The notes below the pieces were generated by a model, which saw only the letters and a program-made list of their open reading frames with translations, had not been told where the DNA came from and ran no database searches. 64,000 nucleotides of DNA, taken from the NCBI RefSeq assembly GCF_036320965.1, contig NC_092276.1:11950683-12014682 (forward strand), given 5' to 3'. Origin of the DNA: Panulirus ornatus. Lineage: Eukaryota; Arthropoda; Malacostraca; Decapoda; Palinuridae. Of the stretch, positions 48,480 through 62,145 are shown piece after piece (within the stretch, counting starts at the first letter, position 1; each line of letters begins with the position of its first letter). The position numbers and the translations under genes are program-made.

Positions 48480-50080
48480 TTGGTAGAACTGGTGCGACTG
48501 TAAAGAAGTTTTCAGTGATGACATTGATTTTTAATGGTATTTGCCTTTTTCTTGACCATTCAGCTGTTTTGTCTAGATCATCTTGTAATCTTTGCCTATT
48601 TCCTCGCTTAATAGGGCATTTCCAGGATTTATGTTATCAGCAAATTTGGACGCTAATTATACAGCCCAACATCGGTTCCATTAATACAGACGATGAAAAG
48701 TATAGGTCCCTGGACGGACCTGTGGGGCTCTTACTGATAACGAATGACCATGCAGATGGTTCACCTTTTATTATGACTCTGCTTTCTTTTACGTAACCAA
48801 GCTTCTATCCAGTTTCTTATGCACCCATTAATTCTAAAAACCCTGACTTTAAGCGTCCATTTATCGTGGGGAACTTTGTCGAATGCTTCTTGAAAGTCCA
48901 GAAATTTAACAATTATTACTTTACTCTTGTATTGAATGATTCATGATAAGATTCATAGCGGTATGTAAGGCATAATATGTGTCTTCTAAATACGTATTTT
49001 TGATTAGAATATGTTGTTCAAGGGAATCTACGATTTAATCTCTAATAATCGACTCCAGAAGTTTATATATGAGTAATACAAGACTAATGGGGCGGTACTG
49101 CAAGATATTTTCGACTTTCATTTATGAATATGAGATTAACATCAGGCAGTCTCCACTCCTGCCATACTATTCCACCATGAAGAGATATAATGAAATCAGT
49201 TTTTAGCAATTTGGGAATTTCATGATTAACGTTTTAAATTACTTGTGGATCAGAACCTAGACTTTGATTAGTCTTCAGCGTATCTATTTTCGTATTTCTC
49301 TAACGGTGACGATAATTTCTGGTATCGCATATATGTTATTCATAAATGGTTCTGTCATGATAAGGGACACATGAGTCTTTTTTGTTTAAAAAACTGTCGA
49401 TTAAAGGATGTCCACAATTCCTCTGGGCATGAACCAACAAGAATGACATTTTTTCATCTGTTGCGCAACGTATTACAATCCGCCTTTTGGAAAATAGGGT
49501 TAACAATACTACTGTTAACGGAGTGGGCTTCGACATTTACGTCGGACCAAACCCTGTTATGGGTACTTCTTCGCCAACACAAGCTTTACTTATCTAAACC
49601 TTCTGGGATGGAAGATACAATATCAATTACAAATTTTTCACTTTTCCCAGAATTCGTAAATACCTTATCTTGTTTTTGTTTTTTCTTGCGCTTCTTAATT
49701 TTCTCTATATTTCATTTAAGGCCCTGCCTTGATGTAGACTTTTGTCCGTGATTGGAGCCTCGAACGTAAAGAAAAGCTTTCCGCGTCGGTTCTGTTTGGT
49801 AGAGAAAATTGCTTTCGACAAAGTTTATAAGTCTAGTAGATTTGCCTCAATATCTAATAAAGTTCACCTGTTGATTTCTGGAAGACTAAAATCTTCTAAA
49901 ATGATCAAATCTCTATCCTTTGATATCTGCTGGCTGAGTAGGTCGTCTATATACGACATAATTGTAAAGTTTGGCAAACTGTGTGCTGATATGAACACGA
50001 AGGGGAATTTCAGTGGGGTTCAGTACAGTTACACTTCCTCAACCGCCTCTACCCAGTACAAGTAGTATGTAGTCTGAGAA
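48480..50080 (-). mobile_element. CR1/Jockey-like LINE relic (endonuclease end and RT)
   Basis: Minus-strand translation across frames: YIDDLLSQQISKDRDLIILEDFSLPEI near 49960-49870 matches the GDFNxPxI endonuclease block. HEIPKLLKTDFIISLHGGIVWQEWRLPDVN near 49230-49150 and RNYRPISLV-like near 49090 match the finger blocks (VPEDWKxANVTPIFKKGSR, NYRPISL). VKFLDFQEAFDKVPHDKW near 48910-48860 is RT block A, followed by INGCIRNWIEAWLRKRKQS, then a degraded SVQGPILFIVCING for block B near 48710. The catalytic block is lost in frameshifts. The clade is CR1-like or Jockey-like. Inactive. Confidence 0.82.
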
Positions 50081-50394
50081 GCTGAATTTGCTCGTGAAAT
50101 TGTTATCTTTTTGTTTAGAAATGTTTTGTTTATCCAGTGATGTCAACGTGTTTAGTATCCATATCAGTCTACCTCAGAGCTTACAGAATTGCAAACCTTG
50201 AAATTATAGACCAAGAGCTCAGCCATATAGTAAATATAGAAAATTCCAATACTCAATAGGCATTTTGAGTAAATGCCATGATATAGTTGGACAGAAATTT
50301 TACACTGTTCCGCAGATTAAAGAGGAAGATAATAGAAATAAGAATTTACAGTAGTTCTCCCTTGTTATGACATTTTTCTTTTTTTAGTATTGAA
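50081..50394. other. Low-copy spacer
   Basis: Spacer between the CR1-like relic and PLE3 with no recognised content. Confidence 0.4.
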
Positions 50395-50720
50395 CCAGTT
50401 TTAAAAACTTGATTTTAAGAGAGCCTTATCATACAATCATACCATAAAAACCAGCCTAATAAGAAAAAGCCTTAAAGAACCACCTGGATGTGTGTATAAG
50501 ATCAAACATAGTGATTGTGAAATGAATTACACAAGTCAAACAGGTGAAAGTTTAAACACGAGAGTTAGCCACCATAGTGTAGGAGTGGTCATGAAAATTG
50601 TACCTCAGTTAAATATATAACTAAGGAAGACCACCACATTGATTGGACTAGAGCTTGCCACATTGCTAATGCTCGGCCTCCTTTCGAGAGAAAATTAAAG
50701 ATTCTTTTGTAACTCTAAAA
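50395..50720 (+). mobile_element. Penelope-like fragment PLE3 (GIY-YIG domain, distinct family)
   Basis: On the plus strand, KTSLIRKSLKEPPGCVYKIKHSDCEMNYTSQTGESLNTRVSHH (about 50446-50577) has the layout of a Penelope-type GIY-YIG domain: CVYKI for GIY, NYTSQTG for YIGxTGR, then an Arg-Val-His helix. After a frameshift HHIDWTRACHIANARPPFERKLKIL matches the DW..A.I family C-terminal part. It differs clearly from PLE1 and PLE2 (which read YIYKL..YVGKT), so it belongs to another Penelope-like lineage. The YIG Gly is replaced by Ser and only one Cys of the insert remains. Inactive. Confidence 0.75.
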
Positions 50721-51664
50721 CTTATGATCAAGATATAGATATGTCCTGAGGCCACATTGTGATCCAGTAATGTCAGATTTGATATGTAGAAGTTTTTCAC
50801 CAGGTTGAACTGTTCTGACCTGAGGTGTCAATCAGGTATGTGAAGAGTTCCTGCCCAGTCGACCGGTCAAGACCTTATTTGTCAGTCATGCTAAATCAAC
50901 CTCACACTAACCTGAGTTCCTTCTGTATATATTACTTGTTACTTTACCTTTCTAACAGTTTGCTTGATGATGTAATGAACGATACGGTTTCATTTTTCCC
51001 GTTGTTTTATCTGCATCTGTTCCTATACAAAATTATGTATAGAATACTGATATATATATCTTCAAGAATTTTGTTACCAAAAATCATTCTTTTTATAGAT
51101 TCATACGTTAAATCTCAGGGTGATGTGAAGCAGAAGAGAACGATTCGATCTATTTAACGCCTCACCGGATCATGAAATCAAATCCCATATTAAACCCTAT
51201 CAGATTTCCTCCTTGGGGATGCAGGATACCACGCAGAAAATAGAGTCCAGATTCTGTGGTATTCTATAACTATATCACGGAGACAAAAAGTTCCAAAGAG
51301 TGTAGACGATCAAGCAGCTGTTAAATATAGATTAGATTTCTTTTTCTTTCTTATCAAAAACGCTTCTTAAATCCTCTTTTCGTCCCAAACAAAAAGGAAC
51401 CTAAGGGACGTATGATTTACATGAAGATGTCTTTGGAGCCTGGTAGAACAGAGATATGGACCTTTTTTTTAAGCAACTGTTTCTTGTAATATGCAGGCTT
51501 TTGTCAGAGGGGCTTGCAGTGTCCTCTCACTATCGATGAGGAGGAGGTAAAAGGCTATACTGCCCGCGAGAGGTGAATTCTGAGGAACACCGTTCACGTA
51601 AGTGTTATACCAGAAGGAATGTTCCATAATGAGGTGCTGCAGACAGCTCTTAAATGTACTATAT
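50721..51664. other. Low-copy stretch, nothing recognised
   Basis: The frame 50825-51157 (+, 110 codons) is Leu/Ile/Tyr-rich with no known domain and may be chance. Confidence 0.4.
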
Positions 51665-51825
51665 GTATGTGAGGTATGATTCACTCTGGATGTACTCTCA
51701 TCCCTGAGTGTAACAGTATTAGCCATCTCCCATAAGCTCACTTTCCTGAGTGTAAGGTATAAGCCAACTCAGATTTCTTCATGTCTCTGGGTGAGACATG
51801 TGCCATCCCGGATGAACTCACGTTC
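51665..51825. repeat. Decayed minisatellite, period about 40 bp
   Basis: Diverged units carry catccctgagtgtaacagta, tttcctgagtgtaaggtata and gtctctgggtgagacatgtg, each followed by gccat/gccaa and an actca-containing start, about four units in all. Confidence 0.5.
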
Positions 51826-52918
51826 TTAGAAGACGGGCATCTGAGGACATGGGAGCAAGAAGTTAGCTTTATCAGATCAAACTGGGATGATTTCCACATA
51901 ATAAATTGGGTATTCTGCAGTAGTATAGTTTGTGCAGAATTTAGGCTTATAAGTGAAGGCACTTGGGGCGTCAGAATATTGCAAATGTTATACCTAACTC
52001 GGATAATTCAAATTATTCTATGAATAATCTTTATCAAGGAAACACATTATGCCCTTAGTTTAGACGAATTGTTACAGCATCCGTATGGCAGGATTCACTG
52101 ATCTATGGGATTTACAAATTTTATTAAGTTGTTTGATACATTTTTATGTCACGATGAATCCACATGCCAAGATTATGCTCAAGAATGCCACAGTGTGGAT
52201 AAATACCGATGATTTACATGTCCGGGATTTCTACATTCAGCCTAAAGGAATGTAGATAATACAAGAGAAATAAGTTCTATTCAACAGTGTTTGTGCGCAT
52301 AGTAGGGCAAAGTGGTAACAGAACCTGCCCAGCTCTATATACATGTCGACCACTGTATTCTACCCTATAGATCTCTATCGTGATAGGTTACAGAAGTTTT
52401 CTTTAGCTGATTCTTCCTCCTCTTGACCCAAGTTCCATAGAGAAAAGTAAAACAGAAAATATATCGAGAGCTAGGGAAAAGTCTGCAGACAAAAAACATG
52501 AAGACTTTTTAGCGGGAGTATAGCATTACCCACCACTGAAATGATCACATCATAGTAATGTCAATATCACGATATCATACAATGTAAGGTCAAGTTTCCG
52601 AATTACCTGGGGGAAAATTAGCATAAAATAGGTTGTTTTAGACTAGATTGTCAAAGTATGGCAGTGTTCAAAAAATGGCAGCGAAATAAGAGAAATTCTC
52701 GTTAAAAGAATATAGATGATGCTTAACATTTCGTTACAGGATTGTACGTTAGTTTCCATAGTCTGAACAGAATTCTGGTCTGTGCGATATGAAGTTGGTT
52801 TTGATAAAAGTCCTACGAGTGGAAAGAACCATCTTCAAGTATAAAATGAAAGTGCGTGTTTTTCAGCGTTGACTTTAGTCAGTTATAGGTACTGAAATAC
52901 AAAATTGCAAGTGTTGCA
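51826..52918. other. Low-copy stretch, nothing recognised
   Basis: No recognised coding or element signature before the inverted-repeat arm at 52919. Confidence 0.4.
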
Positions 52919-53197
<279 letters not shown>

Positions 53198-56100
53198 TTG
53201 CTTTGTCGCTGTCTCCCGCGTTTGCGAGGTAGCGAAAGGAAACAGACGAAAGAAATGGCCCAACCCACACCCATACACAATGTATATACATACACGTCCA
53301 CACACGCAAATATACATACCTATACGTCTCAATGTACACATATATATACACTTACAGACACATACATATATACCCATGCACACAATTCGCACTGTCTGCC
53401 TTTATTCATTCCCACCGCCACCTCGCCACACATGGAATACCATCCCCCTCCCCCCTCATGTGTACGAGGTAGCACACTAGGAAAAGACAACAAAGGCCCC
53501 ATTCGTTCACACTCAGTATCTAGCTGTCATGCAATAATGCCCGAAACCATAGCTCCCTTTCCACATCCGGGCCCCACACAACTTTCCATGGTTTACCCCA
53601 GACGCTTCACATGCCCTGATTCAATCCACTGACAGCACGTCAACCCCGGTATACCACATCGATCCAATTCACCCTATTCCTTGCCCTCCTTTCACCCTCC
53701 TGCATGTTCAGGCCCCGATCACACAAAATCTTTTTCACTCCATCTTTCCACCTCCAATTTGGTCTCCCACTTCTCCTCGTTCCCTCCACCTCCGACACAT
53801 ATATCCTCTTGGTCAATCTTTCCTCACTCATTCTCTCCATGTGCCCAAACCATTTCAAAACACCCTCTTCTGCTCTCTCAACCACGCTCTTTTTATTTCC
53901 ACACATCTCTCTCACCCTTACATTACTTACTCGATCAAACCACCTCACACCACACATTGTCCTCAAACATCTCATTTCCAGCACATCCACCCTCCTGCGC
54001 ACAACTCTATCCATAGCCCACGCCTCGAAACGATACAACATTGTTAGAACCACTATTCCTTCAAACATAGCCATTTTTGCTTTCCGAGATAATGTTCTCG
54101 ACTTCCACACATTCTTCAAGGCTCCAAGGATTTTCGCCCCTCCCCCACCCTATGATTCACTTCCGCTTCCATGGTTCCATCCGCTGCCAGATCCACTCCC
54201 AGATATCTAAAACACTTTACTTCCTCCAGTTTTTCTCCATTCAAACTTACCTCCCAATTGACTTGACCCTCAACCCTACTGTACCTAATAACCTTGCTCT
54301 TATTCACATTTACTCTTAACTTTCTTCTTTCACACACTTTACCAAACTCAGTCACCAGCTTCTGCAGTTTCTCACATGAATCAGCCACGAGCGCTGTATC
54401 ATCAGCGAACAACAACTGACTCACTTCCCAAGCTCTCTCATCCCCAACAGACTTCATACTTGCCCCTCTTTCCAAAATTCTTGCATTCACCTCCCTAACA
54501 ACCCATCCATAAACAAATTAAACAACCATGGAGACATCACACACCTCTGCCGCAAACCTACATTCACTGAGAACCAATCACTTTCCTCTCTTCCTACACG
54601 TACACATGCCGTACATCCTCGATAAAAACTTTTCACTGCTTCTACAACTTCCCTCCCACACCATATATTCTTAAAACCTTCCACAGAGCATCTCTATCAA
54701 CTCTATATCATATGCCTTCTCCAGATCATAAATGCTACATACAAATCCATTTGCTTTTCTAAGTATTTCTCACATACATTCTTCAAAGCAAACACCTGAT
54801 CCACACATCCTCTACACTTCTGAAACGATACTGCTCTTCCCCAATCTGATGCTCTGTACATGCCTTCACCCTCTCAGTCAATACCCTCCCATATAATTTA
54901 CCAGGAATACTCAACAAACTTATACCTCTGTAATTTGAGCACTCACCTCTTATCCCCTTTGCCTTTGTACAATGGCACTATGCACGCATTCCGCCAATCC
55001 TCAGGCACTCACCATGTGTCATACATACATTAAATAACCTTACCAACCAGTCAACAATACAGTCACCCCCTTTTTTAATAAATTCCACTGCAATACCATC
55101 CAAACCTGCTGCCTTGCCGGCTTTCATCTTCCGCAAAGCTTTTACTACCTCTTCTCTGTTTACCAAATCATTTTCCCTAACCCTCTCACTTTGCACACAC
55201 CTCGACCAAAACACCCTATATCTGCCACTCTATCATCAAACACATTCAACAAACCTTCAAAATACTCACTCCATCTCCTCACATCACCACTACTTGTTAT
55301 CACCTCCCCATTAGCCCCTTCACTGAAGTTCCCATTTGCTCCTTTGTCTTACGCACTTTATTTACCTCCTTTCAAAACATCTTTTTATTCTCCTAAAATT
55401 TAATGATACTCTCTCACCCCAACTCTCATTTGCCCTTTTTTTCACCTCTTGCACCTTTCTCTTGACCTCCTGTCTCTTTCTTTTATACATCTCCCACTCA
55501 ATTGCATTTTTTCCCTGCAAAAATCGTCCAAATTCCTCTCTCTTCTCTTTCACTAGTATCTTTCTCTTCATCCCACCACTCACTACCCTTTCTAATCAAC
55601 CCACCTCCCACTCTTCTCATGCCACAGCATCTTTTGCGCAATCCATCACTGATTCCCTAAATACATCCCATTCCTCCCCACTCCCCTTACTTCCATTGTT
55701 CTCACCTTTTTCCATTCTGTACTCGGTTCTCTCCTGGTACTTCCTCACACAGGTCTTCCTTCCCAAGCTCACTTACTCTCACCACCCTCTTCACCCCAAC
55801 ATTCTCTCCTCTTTTCTAAAAACTCTTGCAAATCTTCACCTTCGCCTCCACAAGATAATGATCAGACATCCCTCCAGTTGCACCTCTCAGCACATTAACA
55901 TCCAAAAGTCTCTCTTTCGTGCGTCTATCAATTAACACGTAATCCAATAACGCTCTCTGGCCATCTCTCCTACTTACATAAGTATACTTATGTATATTCG
56001 CTTTAAACCAGGTTTTATTCCAATCATCAGTTCCTTTTTCAGCACATAAATCTACAAGCTCTTCACCATTTCCATTTGCTACACTGAACACTCCATGTAT

Positions 56101-56753
56101 ACCAATTATTCCCTCAACTGCCACATTACTCACCTTTGCATTCAAATTACCCATCACTATAACCCGGTCTCGTGCATCAAAACCACTAACACACTCATTC
56201 AGCTGCTCCCAAAACACTTGCCTCTCACGATCTTTCTTCTCATGCCCAGGTGGATATGCACGAATAATCACCCATCTCTCTCCATCAACTTTCAGTTTTA
56301 CCCATATTAATCGAGAATTTACTTTCTTACACTCTATCACATACTCCCACAACTCCTGTTTCAGGAGTATTGCTACTCCTTCCCTGGCTCTTGTCCTCTC
56401 ACTAACCCCTGACTTTACTCGCAAGACATTCCCAAACCACTCTTCCCCTTTACCCTTGAGCTTCGTTTCACTCAGAACCAAAATATCAGGTTCCTTTCCT
56501 CAAACATACTACCTATCTCTCCTTTTTTCACATCTTGGTTACATCCACACACATTTAGGCACCCCCAGTCTGAGCCTTCGAGGAGGATGAGCCTCTCCCC
56601 GAGCGTGACTCCTTTTTCTGTTTCCATTTTAGAAAGTTAATAAAAAGGAGGGGAGGCTTTCTGGCCCCCCGCTCCCGTCCCCTCTAGTCGTTTCTGCGAC
56701 CGCGAGTGGAATACGTGGGAAGTATTCTTTCACCCCTATCCCCAGGGATAACA
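53198..56753 (-). mobile_element. Full-length RTE-like LINE copy M (long 3' UTR)
   Basis: Minus-strand copy with both ends: 5' head at 56753 (ttatccctggggata, hairpin GAATAC/GTATTC at 56722-56727 and 56709-56714) and a long-type 3' UTR of about 430 bases (53200-53640, with complements of gggcccggatgtgg and ggcagacagtgcg). Coding pieces: 56481-55816 (endonuclease, LSETKLKG to GGMSDHYLVEA; GNLN in place of GDLN), 55583-55362 and 55214-54978 (linker and early RT), 54684-54487 (SDWFSVNVGLRQRCVMSPWLF), 54490-54116 (LLFADDTALV, RYLGVDLAADG), 54119-53640 (tail, open to VNWIDVVYRG). Frame breaks cluster to the left of the head beyond 54480 and many are single-base, possibly sequencing errors. Confidence 0.94.
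53640..54490 (-). pseudogene. RT catalytic box and C-terminal tail of RTE copy M
   Basis: Two overlapping frames (54490-54116 and 54119-53640) hold [54 protein letters not shown], then MDRVVRRRVDVLEMRCLRTMCG, KWFGHMERMSEERLTKRI and GRPNWRWKDGVKKIL to the natural end of the family frame. The single shift lies near 54116 in a G/C run (GEGRKSLEP versus GEGAKILGA in sister copies). Either this copy is young or the break is a base-calling error. Confidence 0.85.
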
Positions 56754-57490
56754 CACTTATCCCCTTATAATTGCTATATACATTCCTCTATAGGGGGTGA
56801 AGGAATGTTAGAGTCATTCAAGTTAGAGGAGAAACAGGGGACCAAAGAGAGTTGTTTTGTCAACGGGAGAGGACAGCTATAGTACCGTCAAAATGGAAAA
56901 ATGTAGGAAAGGTAGAGCTACAGAAGTTGTAAGTGATGGCATTAGCTAAAGACCAGGAAAACTTTCGGTGGAGTATGAGGAGAGGTGACTGCATTTCTTC
57001 TGAGTAAAGGAGTGCTTTACCTCATGGATAACATGCTTTACCATGATTATGGGCAATGATAAATATTGATTGGAGCTGGATAAAGGGAAAAGTTCTCCCA
57101 AGCCAAAAATGCTGATCCCTTGCCTGGCTGGCCTCCGAAAAGGAACAATGGGTTGGAAGAGTGAGGTTATTTTGGAGGAATAGGGGAAAAAATGCTTCCA
57201 ATTTTCACAACAATAACCTCTGCTGTGCGTTTGGTGGAGACAGAAGCAACACCACATTAAGACACAGTAATTTACCCTGGGAAAGTCAGAAAAAATAATA
57301 GCTTTGTTGAGATGGCAACATCTACTCTTTAGAAGGGGTGCTAGAAGGGGAGGTACTGTTAGAATAGATTCATTTATATGCTGGAAGCTTCACTAAGGTT
57401 CACAGGTTTCAGTTGTACTACTAAACAGGACACACCAGGAGATGCTGGTTATATAGGCATCAATCCCACAACTAAACAGGACACAAGATG
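56754..57490 (-). mobile_element. Jockey-like LINE fragment with flanking low-copy DNA
   Basis: About 56780-57000 on the minus strand repeats, in degraded form, the pre-RT linker of the Jockey-like relic at 26981-27208: a VALPFLHFS and VDKTTLFGPLF-like run parallels SAFPHLFRLDQS and TDKATLYCSSF, and the DNA strings aggaaaggtagagctacagaag and gaccaggaaaac have counterparts there. The frame 57257-56946 extends upstream without clear motifs. To its right, actaaacaggacacac occurs twice about 55 bases apart. Confidence 0.5.
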
Positions 57491-57578
57491 ACTAATATAT
57501 ATATATTATTATATATATATTATATATATATTATATAATATATATATATATTATATATATTATATATATATTATATAT

Positions 57579-57611
<33 letters not shown>
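57491..57611. repeat. Irregular TA tract with tta interruptions
   Basis: TA runs broken by frequent single-base slips (tattatatat), unlike the pure tracts left of 54 kb. It ends in a 28-base poly-T that is the A tail of copy N on the minus strand. Confidence 0.9.
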
Positions 57612-57642
<31 letters not shown>

Positions 57643-60600
57643 TTGTCGCTGTCTCCCGCGTTTGCGAGGTAGCGCAAGGAAACAGACGAAAGAAATGGCC
57701 CAACCCCCCCCCATACACATGTATATACATACGTCCACACACGCAAATATACATACCTACACAGCTTTCCATGGTTTACCCCAGACGCTTCACATGCCTT
57801 GATTCAATCCACTGACAGCACGTCAACCCCGGTATACCACATCGCTCCAATTCACTCTATTCCTTGCCCTCCTTTCACCCTCCTGCATGCTCAGGCCCCG
57901 ATCACAAAATCTTTTTCACTCCATCTTTCCACCTCCAATTTGGTCTCCCACTTCTCCTCGTTCCCTCCACCTCCGACACATATATCCTCTTGGCCCAATC
58001 TTTCCTCATCATTCTCTCCATGTGCCAAACCATTTCAAAACACCCTTTTGCTCTCTCAACCACACTCTTTTTATTTCCACACATCTCTCTTACCCTTAAT
58101 TACTTACCCGATCAAACCACCTCACACCACATATTGCCCTCAAACATCTCATTTCCAGCACATCCACCCTCCTGCGCACAAACTCTATCCATACCCCACG
58201 CCTCGCAACCATAAACATTTGTTGGAACCACTATTCCTTCAAACATTTCCCATTTTTGCTTTCCGAGATAATGTTCTCGACTTCCCAAACATTCTTCAAG
58301 GCTCCCAGAATTTTCGCCCCTTTCCCCCCCTATGATTCACTTCCGCTTCCATGGTTCCATCCGCTGCCAGATCCACTCCCAGATATCTAAAACACTTTAC
58401 TTCCTCCAGTTTTTCTCCATTTTAAACTTACCTCCCAATTGACTTGACCCTCAACCCTACTGTACCTAATAACCTTGCTCTTATTCACATTTACTCTTAA
58501 CTTTCTTCTTTCACCACTTTACCCAAAATCCCGTCACCAGCTTCTGCAGTTTCTTACATGAATCAGCCCCAGCGCTGTATCATCAGCGAACAACAACTGA
58601 CTCACTTCCCAAGCTCTCCATCCCCAACAGACTTATACTTGCCCCTCTTCCAAAACTCTTGCATTCACCTCCCTAACAACCCATTCCATAAACAAATTAA
58701 ACAACCATGGAGACATCACACACCCTGCCGCAAACCTACATTTACTGAGAACCAATCACTTTCCTCTCTTCCTACACGTACACATGCCTTCATCCTCGAT
58801 AAAAACTTTTTTACTGCTTCTAACAACTTTCCTCCCACACCATATATTCTTAAACCTTCCACAGAGCATCTCTATTTAACTCTTTTCATATGCCTTCTCC
58901 AGATCCATAAATGCTACATACAAATCCATTTGTTTTTCTAAGTATTTCTACATACATTCTTCAAAGCAAACACCTGATCCACACTCCTCTACCACTTCTG
59001 AAACCACACTGCTCTTCCCCAATCTATGCTCTGTACATGCCTTCACCCTCTCAATCAATACCCTCCCATATAATTTACCAGGAATACTCAACAAATTATA
59101 CCTCTGTAATTTGAGCACTCACTCTTATCCCCTTTGCCTTTGTACAATGGCACTATGCAAGCATTCCGCCAATCCTCAGGCACCTCACCATGAATCATAC
59201 ATACATTAATAACCTTACCAACCAGTCAACAATACAGTCACCCCCTTTTTTAATAAATTCCACTGCAATACCATCCAAACCTGCTGCCTTGCCGGCTTTC
59301 ATCTTCCGCAAAGCTTTTACTACCTTTCTCTATTTACCAAATCATTTTCCCTAACCCTCTCACTTTGCACACCACCTCGACCAAAACACCCTATATCTGC
59401 CACTCTATATCAAACACATTCAACAAACCTTCAAAATACTCACTCCATCTCCTTCTCACATCACCACTACTTGTTATCACCTCCCATTAGCCCCCTTCAC
59501 TGAAGTTCCCATTTGCTCCCTTGTCTTACGCACTTTATTTACCTCCTTCCAAAACATCTTTTTATTCTCCCTAGAATTTAATGATACTCTCTCACCCCAA
59601 CTCTCATTTGCCCTCTTTTTCACCTCTTGCACCTTTTCTCTTGACCTCCTGCCTCTTTCTTTTATACATCTCCCACTCATTGCATTTTTCCCTGCAAAAA
59701 TCGTCCAAATGCCTCTTCTTCTCTTTCACTAATAATCTTACTTCTTCATCCCACCACTCACTACCTTTTCTAATCAACCCACCTCCACGCTTCTCATGCC
59801 ACAAGCATCTTTTGTCGCAAGCCATCACTGCTTCCCTAAATACATCCCATTCCTCCCCCACTCCCCTTACTCCTTTGTTCTCACCTTTTTCCATTCTGTA
59901 CTCAGTCTCTCCTGGTACTTCCTCACACAAGTCTCCTTCCCAAGCTCACTTACTCTCACCACTCTCTTCACCCCAACATTCTCTCTTCTTTTCTGAAAAC
60001 CCTCAAATCTTCACCTTCGCCTCCACAAGATAATGATCAGACATCCCTCCAGTTGCACCTCTCAGCACATTAACATCCAAAAGTCTCTCTTTCTGCGTCT
60101 ATCAATTAACACGTAATCCAATACGCTCTCTGGCCATCCTCCTACTTACATACGTATACTTATGTATATCTCGCTTTTTAAACCAGGTATTCCCAATCAC
60201 CAGTCCTTTTTCAGCACATAAATCTACAAGCTCTTCACCATTTCCATTTACAACACTGAACACTCCATGTATACCAATTATTCCCTCAACTGCCACATTA
60301 CTCACCTTTGCTTTCAAATCACCATCACTATAACCCGGTCTTGTGCATCAAAACCACTAACACACTCATTCAGTGCTCCCAAAACACTTGCCTCTCATGA
60401 TCTTTCTTCTCATGCCCAGGTGCATATGCACCAATAATCACCCATCTCTCTCCATCAACTTTCAGTTTTACCCATATCAATCTAGAATTTACTTTCTTAC
60501 ACTCTATCACATACTCCCACAAACTCCTGATTCAGGAGTAGTGCTACTCCTTCCCTTGCTCTTGTCCTCTCACTAACCCTGACTTTATCTCCCAAGACAT

Positions 60601-60905
60601 TCCCAAACCACTCTTCCCCTTTACCCTTGAGCTTCGTTTCACTCAGAGCCAAAACATCCAGGTTCCTTTCCTCAAACATACTACCTATCTCTCCTTTTTT
60701 TCCATCTTGGTTACATCCACACACATTTAGACACCCCAATCTGAGCCTTCGAGGAAGGGTGAGCACTCCTCGCGTGACTCCTCTTCTGTTTCCCCTTTTA
60801 GAAAGTTTTTAAAAACAAGGAGGGGAGGGTTTTGGCCTCCGCTCCCGTCCCTTTAGTCGCCTTCTACGACACGTGAGGGAAAGCGTGGGAAGTATTCTTT
60901 TCCCT
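57612..60905 (-). mobile_element. RTE-like LINE copy N (near full length, many small indels)
   Basis: Minus-strand copy from the 3' tail (poly-T 57612-57639, gctgtctcccgcgtttgcg) with a short-type 3' UTR to the 5' head at about 60905 (gcgtgggaagtattc present, terminal TATCCC motif lost). Coding pieces are short because single-base deletions occur roughly every 50-100 bases: 58084-57902 (ERMMRKDWAKRIYVSEVEGTRRSGRPNWRWKDGVKKIL), 59680-59477 and 59930-59604 (linker), 60317-60102 (EGIIGIHGVFSVVNGNGEELVDLCAEKG), 60766-60497 (CLNVCGCNQDGKKGEIGSMF, LALSETKLKG). Substitutions are few, so the copy is close to the consensus except for the indels. Confidence 0.92.
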
Positions 60906-61018
60906 TCCCGGCTATAGTAAAATTTTTTTTAATTATATTAATAAAAAAATATATAATATATATATATATTAAATTTATATTATATATTATTATTTTTTTT
61001 TTTTTTTTTTTTTTTTTA
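60906..61018. repeat. AT-rich junction and poly-T
   Basis: Short irregular TA/TTA runs followed by a poly-T of about 27 bases that is the tail of copy O. Confidence 0.85.
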
Positions 61019-61990
61019 TCTGATGTCGCTGTCTCCCGCGTTTGCGAGGTAGCGCAAGGAAAAGACGAAAGAAATGGCCCACCCCCCCCCATACACATGT
61101 ATATACAACTCCACACACGCAAATATACATAACCTACACACTTTCCATGGTTTACCCCAGACGCTTCACATGCCTTGATTCAATCCACTGACAAGCACGT
61201 CAACCCCGTATACCACATCGATCCAATTCACTCTATTCCTTGCCTCTTTCACCCTCCTGCATGTTCAGGCCCGATCACACAAAATCTTTTTCACTCCATC
61301 TTTCCACCTCCAATTTGGTCTCCCACTTCTCCTCGTTCCCTCCACCTCCGACACATATATCCTCTTGTCAATCTTTCCTCACTCATTCTCTCCATGTGCC
61401 CAAACCATTTCAAAACACCTCTTCTGCTCTCTCAACCACGCTCTTTTTATTTCCACACATCTCTCTTACCCTTACATTACTTACTCGATCAAACCACCTC
61501 ACACCACATTGTCCTCAAACATCTCATTTCCAGCACATCCACCTCCTGCGCACAACTCTATCCATAGCCCACGCCTCGCAACCATACAACATTGTTGGAA
61601 CCACTATTCCTTCAAACATAGCCATTTTTGCTTTCCGAGATAATGTTCTCGACTTCCACACATTCTTCAAGGCTCCCAGGATTTTCGCCCCTCCCCCACC
61701 CTATGATCCACTTCCGCTTCCATGGTTCCATCCGCTGCCATGGTTCCATCGCTTTCTTCTTTCACACACTTTACCAAACTCAGTCACCAGCTTCTGCAGT
61801 TTCTCACATGAAACCTTCCACAGAGCATCTCTATCAACTCTATCATATGCCTTCTCCAGATCCATAAATGCTACATACAAATCCATTAGCTTTTCTAAGT
61901 ATTTCTCACATACATTCTTCAAAGCAAACACCTGATCCACACATCCTCTACCACTTCTGAAACCACACTGCTCTTCCCCAATCTCATGCA
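61019..61990 (-). mobile_element. RTE-like LINE copy O (internally deleted)
   Basis: Minus-strand copy with 3' end gctgtctcccgcgtttgcg and short-type 3' UTR, then the C-terminal tail to about 61745. A deletion there removes the codons around RYLGVDLAADG and leaves a small ccatggttccatc duplication. A second deletion at about 61811 removes the catalytic FADD to LRQGC region. The remainder runs through YVAFMDLEKAYDRVDRDALW and ends in [16 protein letters not shown] codons at about 61990, where an irregular TA tract begins. Confidence 0.9.
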
Positions 61991-62038
61991 CTGTACATGC
62001 TTCACTATATAATATATATATATTATATATATATATAT

Positions 62039-62104
<66 letters not shown>

Positions 62105-62145
62105 ATAATATATATATATATATATGTATATATATGTGGATATAT
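61991..62145. repeat. Irregular TA tract
   Basis: TA runs with tta and tgtata interruptions between truncated copy O and the right inverted-repeat arm. Confidence 0.92.
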
